From Brevibacillus massiliensis (GTDB lineage Bacteria; Bacillota; Bacilli; Brevibacillales; Brevibacillaceae): a DNA stretch of 64,000 bases. The notes under the pieces are model-generated. The model was not told where the DNA came from. It worked only from the letters and a program-made list of their open reading frames with translations, and searched no databases. The position numbers and the translations under genes were made by a program. Positions 38,017-46,154 of this stretch are shown here, in pieces. Location: the NCBI RefSeq assembly GCF_000311785.1, contig NZ_HE978538.1, positions 261,693 through 325,692 on the forward strand, read 5' to 3'. The first letter of the stretch is position 1. Every line of letters begins with the position of its first letter.

Positions 38017-39257
38017 GTGAAGAAAAACGCAAGCCCACTCCTGAAGAAAAAGCGAAGGCGGCAGCAGAAGCGAAAGCCAAAGCTGAAGCGTTGAGAAAAA
38101 TAAAAGAAGCAGATCAAGCGGGTGCGTCTGAGGCAGCCGCTCCTTCCGTTGCCGGGCAGAATGATCAGGCTCCCCAGCCGTCTGTGGAGCAAGTCACGGC
38201 GGCAGAGACCGGGAAGACGGCAGAAGGCGGCGCACCGTCGGCAGATGCGGATGCGAAGGCCAAGGCGGCCGCGGCGGCGAAGGCCAAAGCAGCGGCTGCA
38301 GCGGCAGCAGCAGCCAAGGCGAAAGCAGCGGCCCGTGAGGCGGCAGAGACCGGGGAAACGGCAGAAGGCGGCGCACCGTCGGCAGATGCGGATGCGAAGG
38401 CCAAGGCGGCCGCAGCGGCGAAGGCCAAAGCAGCGGCTGCAGCGGCAGCAGCAGCCAAGGCGAAGGCGGCCCGTGAGGCGGCAGAGACCGGGAAAACGGC
38501 AGAAGGCGGCGCACCGTCGGCAGATGCGGATGCGAAGGCCAAGGCGGCCGCAGCGGCGAAGGCCAAAGCAGCGGCAGCAGCAGCCAAGGCGAAAGCGGCC
38601 CGTGAGGCGGCAGAGACCGGAGAAACGGCAGAAGGCGGCGATTCGTCGGCAGATGCGGATGCGAAGGCCAAGGCGGCCGCGGCGGCGAAGGCCAAAGCAG
38701 CGGCTGCAGCGGCAGCAGCAGCCAAGGCGAAGGCGGCTGGCGGCGGAGCAGCAGAGGAAGAAGCGCCAAAACCGCCATCCAAAAACCAGCCGTATCTGGA
38801 CAAATACGTGAAGCTGATCAGTGACAAATTCGGTGCGGAAGTGTTGGAAACTTCTTATATTAATGAGCTGGCAAAAGAAGTTCCCACCCTGGTCGTAAAA
38901 AGCGATCGCTGGTTTGAGGTGGCCAAGTTTCTAAGGGATGAGGAGCAGCTCCATTTCGAGTACTTGTCAGATTTGCACGGCGTGGATTACGATGACCGCA
39001 TGGAGGTTTACTATCACTTCTATTCCTATAAAAATAGGCAGAGCCTCGCCGTCAAAGTAAAAACAAATCGCGAACAACCGAGTGTGCCGTCCGTGATGCC
39101 CTTGTGGTCCGGGGCCAACTGGAACGAGCGGGAAACCTATGACCTGCTCGGGATCGATTTTCCCGGCCACAGCGATTTGCGCCGGATCATGCTATCGGAT
39201 GACTGGGTCGGGCACCCTTTGCGAAAAGATTACGTGCAGTACGACGAGGAGGTGTAG
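38013..39257 (+). CDS. nuoC: NADH-quinone oxidoreductase subunit C with repetitive Ala/Lys-rich N-terminus
   Basis: The C-terminal part (about residues 258-414) is an ordinary NuoC 30-kDa domain, with [56 protein letters not shown] and GHPLRKDYV. It docks on NuoD and NuoB. The preceding roughly 255 residues are Ala/Lys/Glu/Gly-rich. They begin [19 protein letters not shown] and contain four near-identical repeats starting at Ala63, each ETG(K/E)TAEGG...[13 protein letters not shown].... This region is probably extended helix or disordered. The gene overlaps nuoB by four bases. Some bacilli have Ala-rich NuoC extensions; the recent repeat structure is the odd part. Confidence 0.93.
   Translation: MSEEKRKPTPEEKAKAAAEAKAKAEALRKIKEADQAGASEAAAPSVAGQNDQAPQPSVEQVTAAETGKTAEGGAPSADADAKAKAAAAAKAKAAAAAAAAAKAKAAAREAAETGETAEGGAPSADADAKAKAAAAAKAKAAAAAAAAAKAKAAREAAETGKTAEGGAPSADADAKAKAAAAAKAKAAAAAAKAKAAREAAETGETAEGGDSSADADAKAKAAAAAKAKAAAAAAAAAKAKAAGGGAAEEEAPKPPSKNQPYLDKYVKLISDKFGAEVLETSYINELAKEVPTLVVKSDRWFEVAKFLRDEEQLHFEYLSDLHGVDYDDRMEVYYHFYSYKNRQSLAVKVKTNREQPSVPSVMPLWSGANWNERETYDLLGIDFPGHSDLRRIMLSDDWVGHPLRKDYVQYDEEV
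38199..38738 (+). repeat. Four in-frame tandem repeats within nuoC
   Basis: Units start at 38199, 38340, 38478 and 38607, with lengths of 141, 138, 129 and about 132 bases, all multiples of three. They are nearly identical at the DNA level; length differences lie in the poly-Ala/Lys stretches, and the fourth unit has GGDSSAD in place of GGAPSAD. The high similarity suggests recent duplication or slippage. Confidence 0.92.
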
Positions 39258-39260
39258 AGG

Positions 39261-40382
39261 ATGAGTACCTCTCCTGCAACAGATATTCGCACGGAAGAGA
39301 TGCTGCTAAACGTAGGGCCGCAGCATCCAAGCACGCACGGAGTATTTCGGCTGGTGGTAAAACTGGACGGGGAGACGATCACGGAAGCGGATCCCGTCAT
39401 TGGCTACCTGCACCGCGGCACGGAAAAACTGGCGGAAAACCTTACGTATACGCAGATCATCCCCTATACGGACCGGATGGACTACCTGTCGGCCATGACC
39501 AACAACTACATCATCTGCCACGGCGTGGAGACGATGATGGGATTGGAAATTCCCGAGCGGGCCGAGTACCTGCGGGTGATCGCGATGGAACTGAATCGGG
39601 TGGCCAGCCACCTCGTCTGGTGGGGGACGTTTCTCTTGGACATGGGCGCGATGAGTCCCTTTTTATATGCGTTTCGAGACCGGGAAATGATCCTCGAGCT
39701 GTTTAACGAACTGTGCGGTGCGCGCATGACGTTTAACTATATGCGTGTCGGCGGGGTAAAATGGGACGCTCCCCCCGGATGGATCGAAAAGGTAAAAGAC
39801 GTGGTCAAACACGTGAAGAAGCAGCTTCCTGACTACCATAAACTGGTCACAGGCAATGAGATCTTCCTGAACAGGATTAAAGGCATCGGCCATTACGACC
39901 AGCGGACGGCACTCGATTACTCGCTTTCCGGTGTCATGCTTCGCTGCACCGGCGTGAAGTGGGACCTGCGCAAAGACGAGCCATACAGTATCTATGACCG
40001 CTTTGAGTTTGACGTGCCTACCGCGACAGAGGGGGACTGCTTCGCACGTTATCAGCTGCGGATGGCCGAGATCGAACAGTCCCTGCGCATTTTGGAACAG
40101 GCTTTGGAGCAGTTCCCCAGCGATGGGGAGATCATCGGAAAAGTACCGCGGGTGATTCGTCCTCCCGCAGGCGAAACTTATGTGCGGATCGAAGCTCCCC
40201 GCGGGGAGATCGGCGTCTACATCGCCAGCCAAGGGAAAGACAAACCGTGGCGCATGAAGTTTCGCCGGCCTTCATTCGTCAACCTGCAAATCCTGCCCGA
40301 GCTTTTGAAGGGAGTCAACATATCCAACATGGTCGTGATCTTGGGGAGCATAGACATCGTTCTCGGGGAGGTTGATTGCTGA
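39261..40382 (+). CDS. nuoD: NADH-quinone oxidoreductase subunit D
   Basis: 49-kDa-type subunit forming the quinone site with NuoB; derived from hydrogenase large subunits but without nickel ligands. 373 residues. Signature motifs are NVGPQHPSTHGVFRLVVKLDGE, GYLHRGTEKLAE, DRMDYLSAM, AMELNRVASHLVWWG and the terminal GSIDIVLGEVDC. The GAGGAGGTG site at the end of nuoC precedes ATG 39261. The stop overlaps the nuoH start by one base (TGATG). Confidence 0.97.
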   Translation: MSTSPATDIRTEEMLLNVGPQHPSTHGVFRLVVKLDGETITEADPVIGYLHRGTEKLAENLTYTQIIPYTDRMDYLSAMTNNYIICHGVETMMGLEIPERAEYLRVIAMELNRVASHLVWWGTFLLDMGAMSPFLYAFRDREMILELFNELCGARMTFNYMRVGGVKWDAPPGWIEKVKDVVKHVKKQLPDYHKLVTGNEIFLNRIKGIGHYDQRTALDYSLSGVMLRCTGVKWDLRKDEPYSIYDRFEFDVPTATEGDCFARYQLRMAEIEQSLRILEQALEQFPSDGEIIGKVPRVIRPPAGETYVRIEAPRGEIGVYIASQGKDKPWRMKFRRPSFVNLQILPELLKGVNISNMVVILGSIDIVLGEVDC

Positions 40383-41389
40383 TGCTGCAATGGCTGAATC
40401 AGGCCCCTTCCTTGTGGAATACGACTCTGTTTGCCATCAGTGCCGTACTCCTGCTGGTCGTCTTGCTCGGCTTCGTCACATATGCCATCTACTTCGAGCG
40501 TAAGGTCATCGGCTGGATGCAGCTTCGCTACGGGCCCAATCGAGTGGGGCCGCTGGGGCTTTTGCAGACCGTGGCTGACGTGGCCAAACTTTTGATTAAA
40601 GAAGATACCCGTCCCAAACACGCCGACAAAGCGCTGTTTGCGCTGGCTCCGATACTGGCGTACGCCCCGGCTTTCGGGGTCTTGGCGGTCATGCCGTTTA
40701 CGGATAAGATCCAGTTTGCCGACCTCGGGATCGGGCTGCTCTACTACGTTGCCTTATCCGGGATCACTGTCCTGGGTGTCATTACGGCCGGGTGGGCGTC
40801 CAACAACAAGTACTCGCTGATCGGCGGGCTCCGGTCCGCAGCGCAAATGATCAGTTATGAAGTGCCGCTGGTCATGTCGGTGGTCGGAGTGGTGCTCATG
40901 ACGGGCAGCCTCAACCTGAGGGAGATCGTATTGGCCCAACAGGATGTGTGGAATATCGTTCCGCAGTTTCTCGGCTTTGTCGTGTTTATGATTGCGGCCC
41001 AGGCGGAGCTGAACCGAACGCCGTTTGACCTGCCGGAAGCGGAGTCCGAGCTGGTAGCGGGCTACCACGTGGAATACTCCGGTTTTCGCTTCGCCATGTT
41101 TATGCTTGCAGAGTACGTGTACATGTTTGGAATGGGAACGCTCATCACCATTCTGTTCCTTGGCGGATGGCTGCCGATACACCCATCGCTCAGTTTTATT
41201 CCGGGGATCGTCTGGTTTATCTTAAAGTTATTGCTCTACGTGTTTTTCCAATTTTGGGTGCGGGCTACCATGCCTCGCCTGCGGGCGGACCAGTTGATGT
41301 CCTTTGCCTGGAAAGGCCTGCTGCCGCTTGCCCTGTTTAACATCTTGCTGACAGCGGCGGTCATTTCCTACCAAAATGGCATGTTTTAG
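40382..41389 (+). CDS. nuoH: NADH-quinone oxidoreductase subunit H
   Basis: Membrane subunit at the junction with the peripheral arm, contributing to the quinone chamber. 335 residues, eight or more helices. The conserved YFERKVIGWMQLRYGPNRVGP, QTVADVAKLLIKED, AAQAELNRTPFDLPEAESELVAGYHVEYSG and WVRATMPRLRADQLM segments are all present. TTG 40376 is in frame, but ATG 40382 overlapping the nuoD stop is the natural coupled start. Confidence 0.96.
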   Translation: MLQWLNQAPSLWNTTLFAISAVLLLVVLLGFVTYAIYFERKVIGWMQLRYGPNRVGPLGLLQTVADVAKLLIKEDTRPKHADKALFALAPILAYAPAFGVLAVMPFTDKIQFADLGIGLLYYVALSGITVLGVITAGWASNNKYSLIGGLRSAAQMISYEVPLVMSVVGVVLMTGSLNLREIVLAQQDVWNIVPQFLGFVVFMIAAQAELNRTPFDLPEAESELVAGYHVEYSGFRFAMFMLAEYVYMFGMGTLITILFLGGWLPIHPSLSFIPGIVWFILKLLLYVFFQFWVRATMPRLRADQLMSFAWKGLLPLALFNILLTAAVISYQNGMF

Positions 41390-41438
41390 CGAGAGCCACA
41401 TGCCCAAGGTACAAGTCTAACATTCAGGGGTGAAACAC

Positions 41439-41852
41439 ATGCTAGGATTCGCCAAGGGATTGGGGTACACCCTGAAGCAGCTTTCCCAAAAGAAAGTGAC
41501 GCATATGTACCCGGACGTGCCCATCCAGATGCCTTCGCGGTTTCGGGGAATTCAGCACTTTTCGCCAGAGAAGTGCATCGTCTGCAACCAATGTGCGCGC
41601 ATCTGCCCGACCGAATGCATCCAGTTGACGGGAAAACCGCATCCCGATCCGGAGAAGCGAGGAAAAGTGATTGACACCTACGACATCAACTTCGAGATCT
41701 GCATCCTCTGTGATCTGTGCACAGAGGTTTGTCCAACGGAGGCGATCGTCATGACGAATAATTTCGAACTGGCCGCGTACAGCAGGGATGAATTGTTCAA
41801 GAACCTGGAGTGGCTCGATGACAACAATACCAACGTCAGGGAGGAGAACTAG
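41439..41852 (+). CDS. nuoI: NADH-quinone oxidoreductase subunit I
   Basis: Peripheral-arm subunit with two [4Fe-4S] clusters (N6a/N6b) that pass electrons to NuoB. 137 residues. Ligands are Cys46/49/52/56 (CIVCNQCARICP) and Cys88/91/94/98 (CILCDLCTEVCP). GTG 41430 lies inside the AGGGGTG site, so ATG 41439 (MLGFAKGLGYTLKQL) is preferred. The stop is two bases ahead of the nuoJ ATG. Confidence 0.96.
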   Translation: MLGFAKGLGYTLKQLSQKKVTHMYPDVPIQMPSRFRGIQHFSPEKCIVCNQCARICPTECIQLTGKPHPDPEKRGKVIDTYDINFEICILCDLCTEVCPTEAIVMTNNFELAAYSRDELFKNLEWLDDNNTNVREEN

Positions 41853-41854
41853 TG

Positions 41855-42565
41855 ATGACTGGCTCATTTGCTGCGTTCTTTATCCTGTCTCTCCTGACGA
41901 TCGGCGGAGCGGTCTTTATGATCAGCTTTACCCGGGTCGTTCATATGGTTATTTCGATTGGCATTACGTTTTTGAGCATCGCCGGATTATTCGTCCTCTT
42001 GGAGGCGGAATTCGTGGCGATCTCCCAAGTGCTGGTTTATTCCGGGGCTATTTCGATTCTCATGCTGTTCGGCATTATGCTGACCAAACACGACGCTACC
42101 GATGAAGGGAAAAGCCGAGCGCAAAAAAGCTGGATCAGCTTTGTCGTCGTCGCCGTTTTCTTTATCCTGATGTTCTTTGCCATTCAGAACGCTCCCTGGC
42201 CGAATGTACCGGCTGAGACGGATACGGGCGTGAGCAATGTCAAACAGATCGGGCTTGATGTCTTTACGAAGTACGTCATTCCGTTCGAACTCCTGTCAGT
42301 CCTCTTGTTGGTATCGCTGGTCGGTGCGATTATCATGGCGAAGAAAGAGGGGGGGAAGAGTAATGGGTGTGCCGATTTCTTCTTATTTGCTGGTTGCGCT
42401 GATCCTGTTCTCGGTAGGGTTGTTCGGCGCGTTGACCAAGCGAAACGCCATCATCGTACTGCTGTCCATCGAACTCATGCTGAACGCGGTCAACATCAAC
42501 CTGGTGGCATTCGCCAAGTACGGATTGTACGCCAGCATTACCGGGCAGATATTCAGCCTGTTTAA
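41855..42565 (+). CDS. nuoJ: NADH-quinone oxidoreductase subunit J, apparent frameshift at its 3' end
   Basis: Five-helix membrane subunit of the proton-pumping arm. The first 165 residues, ending IIMAKKEGG, are a complete NuoJ ([37 protein letters not shown]). As written, the frame runs on to 42565, adding about 70 Arg/His-rich residues that cover nuoK in another frame. A run of seven G residues (42349-42355) precedes this point. One extra base there would end the protein at TAA 42361-42363, which overlaps the nuoK ATG as TAATG. The true end is therefore probably 42363, through sequencing error, slippage or mutation. ATG 41855 has GGGAGGAG upstream. Confidence 0.88.
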   Translation: MTGSFAAFFILSLLTIGGAVFMISFTRVVHMVISIGITFLSIAGLFVLLEAEFVAISQVLVYSGAISILMLFGIMLTKHDATDEGKSRAQKSWISFVVVAVFFILMFFAIQNAPWPNVPAETDTGVSNVKQIGLDVFTKYVIPFELLSVLLLVSLVGAIIMAKKEGGKSNGCADFFLFAGCADPVLGRVVRRVDQAKRHHRTAVHRTHAERGQHQPGGIRQVRIVRQHYRADIQPV

Positions 42566-42674
42566 CATGACCGTAGCAGCCGCAGAGGTAGCTGTGGGCA
42601 TCGCCATCCTCATCTCCCTCTACCGCAACAAGAATACGGTGCAAGTCGACGAAATGGATACGATGAAACAATAG
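42363..42674 (+). CDS. nuoK: NADH-quinone oxidoreductase subunit K
   Basis: Three-helix MrpC-like membrane subunit of the proton pump. 103 residues. The conserved glutamates lie in [18 protein letters not shown] and [22 protein letters not shown] 42363 overlaps the TAA that should end nuoJ. No reading-frame problem is seen in nuoK itself. nuoL begins 25 bases later, preceded by a GGAAGGAGAA site. Confidence 0.96.
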   Translation: MGVPISSYLLVALILFSVGLFGALTKRNAIIVLLSIELMLNAVNINLVAFAKYGLYASITGQIFSLFNMTVAAAEVAVGIAILISLYRNKNTVQVDEMDTMKQ

Positions 42675-42699
42675 ATCAAGGAAAAAGGAAGGAGAACTT

Positions 42700-44610
42700 A
42701 TGGATACAATGATGCAATACGCCTGGCTCATTCCTCTTTTTCCGCTTTTGGCTTTCATTGTGATCGTCTCGTTCGGACGGCAGTTGAAAGAGGGATCCGC
42801 CTATATCGGGATTTTGGCTGCGGCCATTTCCTTTGTGATGGCGCTCATGACATTTTTCGCCCGGTTTCAAGAGGGGGCCATCGACTACGGTCTGAATGTG
42901 AGATGGCTGCAAATGGGCGACAGTGTCGTGACGATGGGGTTTGAGGTAAACCAGTTAAACGCAATGATGCTGGTGATCGTGACAACAGTCAGCCTGCTGG
43001 TGCAGATCTATTCCAAAGGATATATGCACGGCGACGAGCGCTTTCCCGTGTTTTATCAATACTTGTCTCTGTTTACATTTTCGATGTTGGGCCTGGTCAT
43101 TTCCCCCAACCTGCTGCAAGTATACATATTTTGGGAATTGGTCGGGGTTTGCTCTTTCCTGCTCGTCGGTTACTACTATTACAAGCCAGAAGCAAAAGCC
43201 GCTGCCAAAAAAGCGTTTATGGTGACGCGGATTGGTGACGTAGCGCTGTTTATCGGGATCATCCTCCTGTTCTGGTGGACGGGTTACTTCAACTACTCCG
43301 ATATCTTTAACGCAATCACTGCAGGCAAATTGGAAACCTGGCAGATTACCTTGACGGCATCCTTGATCTTTATCGGGGCAGTGGGGAAATCAGGCCAGTT
43401 TCCGCTGCATACGTGGCTGCCTGACGCCATGGAAGGTCCGACGCCGGTGTCCGCCTTGATTCACGCGGCGACGATGGTGGCGGCCGGGGTCTACCTGGTG
43501 GCGTCCGCATATCCGCTGTTCATCGCGTCTGATGTCGCGCTGGGCATCGTCGCCTACGTCGGCGGGTTTACCGCGATCTTCGCCGCGTCCATCGGCTTGA
43601 CTCAGCGGGACATCAAGCGGGTGCTGGCGTACTCCACCGTGAGTCAGCTCGGGTTTATGATGCTGGCTTTAGGCGTTGCCGGCGCAGCAGGCTATACTGC
43701 CGGCGCGTTTCACTTGATGACCCACGCCTTTTTCAAGGCGCTGTTGTTCCTCGCTGCGGGCAGCGTGATTCATGCCGTTCATACGCAGGACATTTTCCAA
43801 ATGGGCGGTTTATGGAGAAAAACGCCGATTACCGCGTGGACATTTCTCGTCGGCTGCCTGGCGATTGCCGGCATTCCGCCATTTTCCGGATTCTGGTCAA
43901 AGGAGAATATTCTCGGTGCCGTCTACCTGGCCCACCGCTACGATCTGCTGGTGTTGGCGCTGGTGGCCGCGTTCTTTACTGCGTTTTACATGTTCCGCCT
44001 GTTCTTTGTGACCTTTACCGGCACGGCGGCAGGTTCGGAAGAGGTACATGAGTCGCCGGCCGTCATGACCATCCCGCTGATCATTCTGGCTGTATTGGCA
44101 GTGGTATCCGGCTTTATCAACATGCCTTTTGCCCCGATCCTGAATGAATGGCTGATGTCCGGTTCGGTAGGGGATCTCATATACGGAACGCTGGGGCAGG
44201 AAGAAGGACACGCCCCTTGGTTCTTGCAGTTTGCGGCGATCGTCGTCTCTCTGCTCGGGATCTACCTGGCTTACATCATGTATGGCAAGCGGTCGCTGCC
44301 CGTTCAGAGCGTCGTGAGCTATGCTCCCGGTCTGTACCAGTTGTCGTATCACAAGTATTACATCGATGAGGTCTATCAAGCGGTGTTTGTCCGGCCGCTG
44401 ACTGGAATCGGGCTGGCTTTTCAATGGTTCGACCGGTACATCATCGATGGGCTCGTCGGATTGGTGGCGAAGATTGTGAACACCGCAGGTTCACTTCTGA
44501 CCCGCCTGCAAAATGGGCAGGTGCAGCGGTACGGGTTGGTCGCCTTGCTGGGACTCGTCCTGTTCATTGTCGGTTTTACGGCGTATGGAGGTGCAGCGCA
44601 TGTTAAATAG
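42700..44610 (+). CDS. nuoL: NADH-quinone oxidoreductase subunit L
   Basis: Largest antiporter-like proton-pumping subunit, at the distal end of the membrane arm. 636 residues with about 16 helices. Signature segments are FWELVGVCSFLLVGYYY, GKSGQFPLHTWLPDAMEGPTPVSALIHAATMVAAGVYL, RDIKRVLAYSTVSQLGFM and the lateral helix toward the C-terminus. The ion-path lysine and the glutamate of the first half are conserved. The end overlaps nuoM by 11 bases. Confidence 0.97.
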   Translation: MDTMMQYAWLIPLFPLLAFIVIVSFGRQLKEGSAYIGILAAAISFVMALMTFFARFQEGAIDYGLNVRWLQMGDSVVTMGFEVNQLNAMMLVIVTTVSLLVQIYSKGYMHGDERFPVFYQYLSLFTFSMLGLVISPNLLQVYIFWELVGVCSFLLVGYYYYKPEAKAAAKKAFMVTRIGDVALFIGIILLFWWTGYFNYSDIFNAITAGKLETWQITLTASLIFIGAVGKSGQFPLHTWLPDAMEGPTPVSALIHAATMVAAGVYLVASAYPLFIASDVALGIVAYVGGFTAIFAASIGLTQRDIKRVLAYSTVSQLGFMMLALGVAGAAGYTAGAFHLMTHAFFKALLFLAAGSVIHAVHTQDIFQMGGLWRKTPITAWTFLVGCLAIAGIPPFSGFWSKENILGAVYLAHRYDLLVLALVAAFFTAFYMFRLFFVTFTGTAAGSEEVHESPAVMTIPLIILAVLAVVSGFINMPFAPILNEWLMSGSVGDLIYGTLGQEEGHAPWFLQFAAIVVSLLGIYLAYIMYGKRSLPVQSVVSYAPGLYQLSYHKYYIDEVYQAVFVRPLTGIGLAFQWFDRYIIDGLVGLVAKIVNTAGSLLTRLQNGQVQRYGLVALLGLVLFIVGFTAYGGAAHVK

Positions 44611-46150
44611 TTATCTGCTCAGTCTGATTACCTTCTCACCGCTGCTCGCGATCGTCGTCCTGGCGTTTGTGCCAAAGCAACAAGGGGGTACGATCAAGTG
44701 GATCGGCGTGCTGGGTACGCTTCTGCCGCTGATCCTGTCGCTCATGATGTTTGCGGGATTTCAATATGAGTCATCGTCGGTGCAGTTCGCCGAAAAAGTG
44801 CCATGGGTGACCATCCCCTTGACCGGCTCACCGACGGGTGAACTGGTCTCGCTGAAGATCGACTATGAAATGGGTGTCGACGGCATCTCGATGTCGCTGA
44901 TGCTGCTGACTGCGATTGTCGCCACAATGGCTGCGATTGCGTCCTGGAATATAAAACGGCGGTTGAAGGAGTACTTCATCCTGTTCCACATCCTCCTGAT
45001 CGGGATGCTTGGGGTATTTGCCACCCAGAGTCTGTTTCTCTTCTTCATCTTCTTCGAACTGACCTTGATCCCGGCCTATTTCCTGATCGGGATATGGGGA
45101 TACACGGAGAGAGAGAAGGCGGCCAACAAGTTTTTGCTGTATAACGGCGTGGGCTCGGCAATTATGCTGATTGCGTTTATTGCCTTGTTCCTGAACGTTC
45201 CGAACGAAGAATTGCAGATGACGATGAACATGAGCGAGCTGACCGCAGCGTTTGCATCCGGCGAACTTCCGCCGGAGCTGATGTCTCCCGCTCTGCAGTT
45301 TGGGCTGTTCATCGCTTTGTTTATCGCCTTTGGGATTAAGCTGCCGATCTTTCCATTCCATACGTGGATGCTAAAGGTTCACGTACAGGCTCCGCCGCCG
45401 GTGGTCATGATCCACTCCGGTATTCTGCTGAAGATGGGCGCTTACGGGTTGCTTCGGATGGGCATCGGATTTTTCCCTGCTGAAGCCTACAGCTTTGCCA
45501 CCTGGATGGCGGTACTGGGAGTCATCAACATCCTGTACGGGGCGGTGCTCGCTTTTGTGCAAAAAGATATGAAAATGGTCATGGCTTACTCCAGTATCAG
45601 TCATATGGGCGTAGTCCTGCTAGGCTTGGCCGCCATGAACACGATCGGCTTCCAGGGGGCCGTCTTCCAGGTCATCTCGCACGGGTTTATCTCGGCGCTC
45701 ATGTTCTTCCTGATCGGTGTCGTCTGGGAGCGAACCGGTACTTCCACGATCACGGAGCTCGGCGGATTGGCCAAGTCGATGCCCTTCATCAGCGGCGTCA
45801 TGCTTGCCGGGGCAATGGCCTCACTCGGCTTGCCGGGGATGTCCGGGTTTATCAGCGAGTTTCTCTCCTTCCTCGGATTGTTCGGAGTCAAGCCGGTCCT
45901 GGCGGCTCTGGGGACGCTCGGGATCATCCTGACGGCAGCTTACCTGCTGCGGGCCGTGCTGCGGACGACGTTTGGTCCGACGCCGGAACGCTGGGTTCGA
46001 CTGGCAGACGCGCAGCCGTTAGAAGTGGTGCCGATGGTCGTGCTGCTGGGATTCATCATCCTGATCGGTATCTATCCCGCCGTGCTGAGTGATCCGCTGC
46101 AGGAGACGCTAAAAACAATCGTACCTATTGTACATGGGATAGGAGGGTAG
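44600..46150 (+). CDS. nuoM: NADH-quinone oxidoreductase subunit M
   Basis: Second antiporter-like proton-pumping subunit. 516 residues. The motifs DGISMSLMLLTAIV, FFIFFELTLIPAYFLIGIWG, KLPIFPFHTWMLKVHVQAPPPVVMIHSGILLKMGAYGL and KDMKMVMAYSSISHMG are conserved. The frame is open from 44513 but lies within nuoL there; ATG 44600 follows GGAGGTG and is the coupled start. nuoN begins four bases after its stop. Confidence 0.96.
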   Translation: MLNSYLLSLITFSPLLAIVVLAFVPKQQGGTIKWIGVLGTLLPLILSLMMFAGFQYESSSVQFAEKVPWVTIPLTGSPTGELVSLKIDYEMGVDGISMSLMLLTAIVATMAAIASWNIKRRLKEYFILFHILLIGMLGVFATQSLFLFFIFFELTLIPAYFLIGIWGYTEREKAANKFLLYNGVGSAIMLIAFIALFLNVPNEELQMTMNMSELTAAFASGELPPELMSPALQFGLFIALFIAFGIKLPIFPFHTWMLKVHVQAPPPVVMIHSGILLKMGAYGLLRMGIGFFPAEAYSFATWMAVLGVINILYGAVLAFVQKDMKMVMAYSSISHMGVVLLGLAAMNTIGFQGAVFQVISHGFISALMFFLIGVVWERTGTSTITELGGLAKSMPFISGVMLAGAMASLGLPGMSGFISEFLSFLGLFGVKPVLAALGTLGIILTAAYLLRAVLRTTFGPTPERWVRLADAQPLEVVPMVVLLGFIILIGIYPAVLSDPLQETLKTIVPIVHGIGG

Positions 46151-46154
46151 ACAC

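Noticed and set aside
38199..38738. CRISPR or mobile-element repeat
   Set aside because: Repeats are in frame, directly adjacent with no spacers, and encode a continuous peptide within nuoC.
38165..38827. 220-codon antisense frame within the nuoC repeats
   Set aside because: It is the reverse complement of the Ala/Lys-rich repeat (poly-Ala/Phe/Ser), open only because the repeat has no antisense stops.
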